From contig NZ_JAUOSB010000005.1 of assembly GCF_030548295.1 (NCBI RefSeq), positions 124,001 through 188,000 on the forward strand: a DNA stretch of 64,000 nucleotides. Reading direction: 5' to 3'. The stretch is from Wenyingzhuangia sp. 2_MG-2023. GTDB lineage: Bacteria; Bacteroidota; Bacteroidia; Flavobacteriales; Flavobacteriaceae. A program made the position numbers and the translations under genes. Every line of letters starts with the position of its first letter. Within the stretch, counting starts at the first letter, position 1. Of this stretch, positions 63,879-64,000 are shown in pieces. The notes under the pieces were generated by a model. That model ran no database searches. It had not been told where the DNA came from and saw only the letters and a program-made list of their open reading frames with translations.

Positions 63879-64000
63879 TTATTCATTGTCTTTTTTAACG
63901 TATTCAACAAATTTTCCTGAAAATTCTGGCATGACTGATCTTACAGTTATCCATGATGATAGTGAAGAAATCCCCATAGGATCTTCATAAAACTCTTCCG
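63879..64000 (-). CDS. Partial CDS, C-terminus of the gene upstream of the sugar phosphorylase
   Basis: A minus-strand frame open from the window edge to the TAA at 63881-63879. The last residues read ISSLSSWITVRSVMPEFSG and end FVEYVKKDNE. The stop abuts the ATG of the sugar phosphorylase without a gap, a strong sign of an operon. The family cannot be told from 39 residues; an enzyme that makes or handles the phosphorylase's glucoside would fit the context. Confidence 0.6.
   Translation of the reverse strand, partial: EEFYEDPMGISSLSSWITVRSVMPEFSGKFVEYVKKDNE

Noticed and set aside
1-64000. tRNA, rRNA, CRISPR array, insertion sequence or prophage
   Set aside because: None was found by eye. 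There are no regularly spaced repeats, transposase or integrase motifs, and the short intergenic gaps leave little room for RNA genes.

Overview
The window looks like chromosomal DNA of a member of the Bacteroidota, most likely a marine Flavobacteriaceae. This rests on the low GC content (about one third by eye), many -7 promoter boxes of the Bacteroidota type TAnnTTTG, and families typical of flavobacteria (DUF5683, DUF6122, DUF2851, DUF349, WbqC, COG3014 lipoproteins, E1 alpha/beta fusion dehydrogenase). A lone GH16 hydrolase of the agarase/porphyranase type suggests contact with algal polysaccharide. Nothing allows a firm genus call. I see no rRNA, tRNA, CRISPR array, insertion sequence, integrase or phage gene; the region reads as stable core chromosome with a few accessory spots.

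Layout. 1-2.6 kb: a cut-off gene with a signal peptide, a NUDIX hydrolase and pyrE in a very tight divergent pair, an SRPBCC protein and birA. 2.6-8 kb: a rightward operon rsfS-ftsH-LUD-cdsA-psd-ACBP-YceI (protein quality control and phospholipid synthesis). 8-16.5 kb: a UbiA-like membrane protein divergent from gcvP, a decayed DUF2809 gene, pdhA-pdhC, and a TlpA-like lipoprotein. 16.5-20.4 kb: LpxR-like outer-membrane protein, fumC, a hypothetical secreted protein, a YhcH-type cupin. 20.4-24.1 kb: a RimK-like ATP-grasp / GCS2 amidoligase / N-formylglutamate amidohydrolase-like operon with a possible 27-codon ORF at its end. 24-27.4 kb: orphan sensor kinase and GH16. 27.5-38.6 kb: uvrA, a glycogen-debranching enzyme, a LOG protein, a degenerate M1-peptidase-like protein, E1 alpha/beta fusion. 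38.7-42.1 kb: DUF2851, nitroreductase, pepD. 42.2-48.4 kb: parA-parB-DUF5683-dapB-lepB-WbqC-DUF6122, then a Crp/Fnr regulator. 48.4-56.9 kb: a leftward block of DUF349, COG3014, LpoB-like and hypothetical envelope genes, then aroE, two tandem DUF368 transporters and a TPR protein. 57-59.7 kb: pyrR-pyrB-STAS-like-rnz. 59.8-64 kb: sppA, folK, a GH13_18 sugar phosphorylase and the 3' end of the gene before it.

How the genes fit together: pyrE, pyrB and pyrR belong to pyrimidine synthesis; pdhA, pdhC, fumC, gcvP and the E1 fusion to central carbon and one-carbon metabolism; cdsA, psd, the tandem DUF368 proteins, LpoB/COG3014, LpxR-like, lepB and sppA to the envelope; the debranching enzyme and the sugar phosphorylase to storage or alpha-glucoside metabolism. 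The best candidate for an under-described system is the three-gene amidoligase operon at 20.6-24.0 kb. Other points of interest are the interlocked NUDIX/pyrE promoters with an apparently leaderless pyrE mRNA, the M1-like protein that has lost both zinc histidines, and the tandem DUF368 pair.
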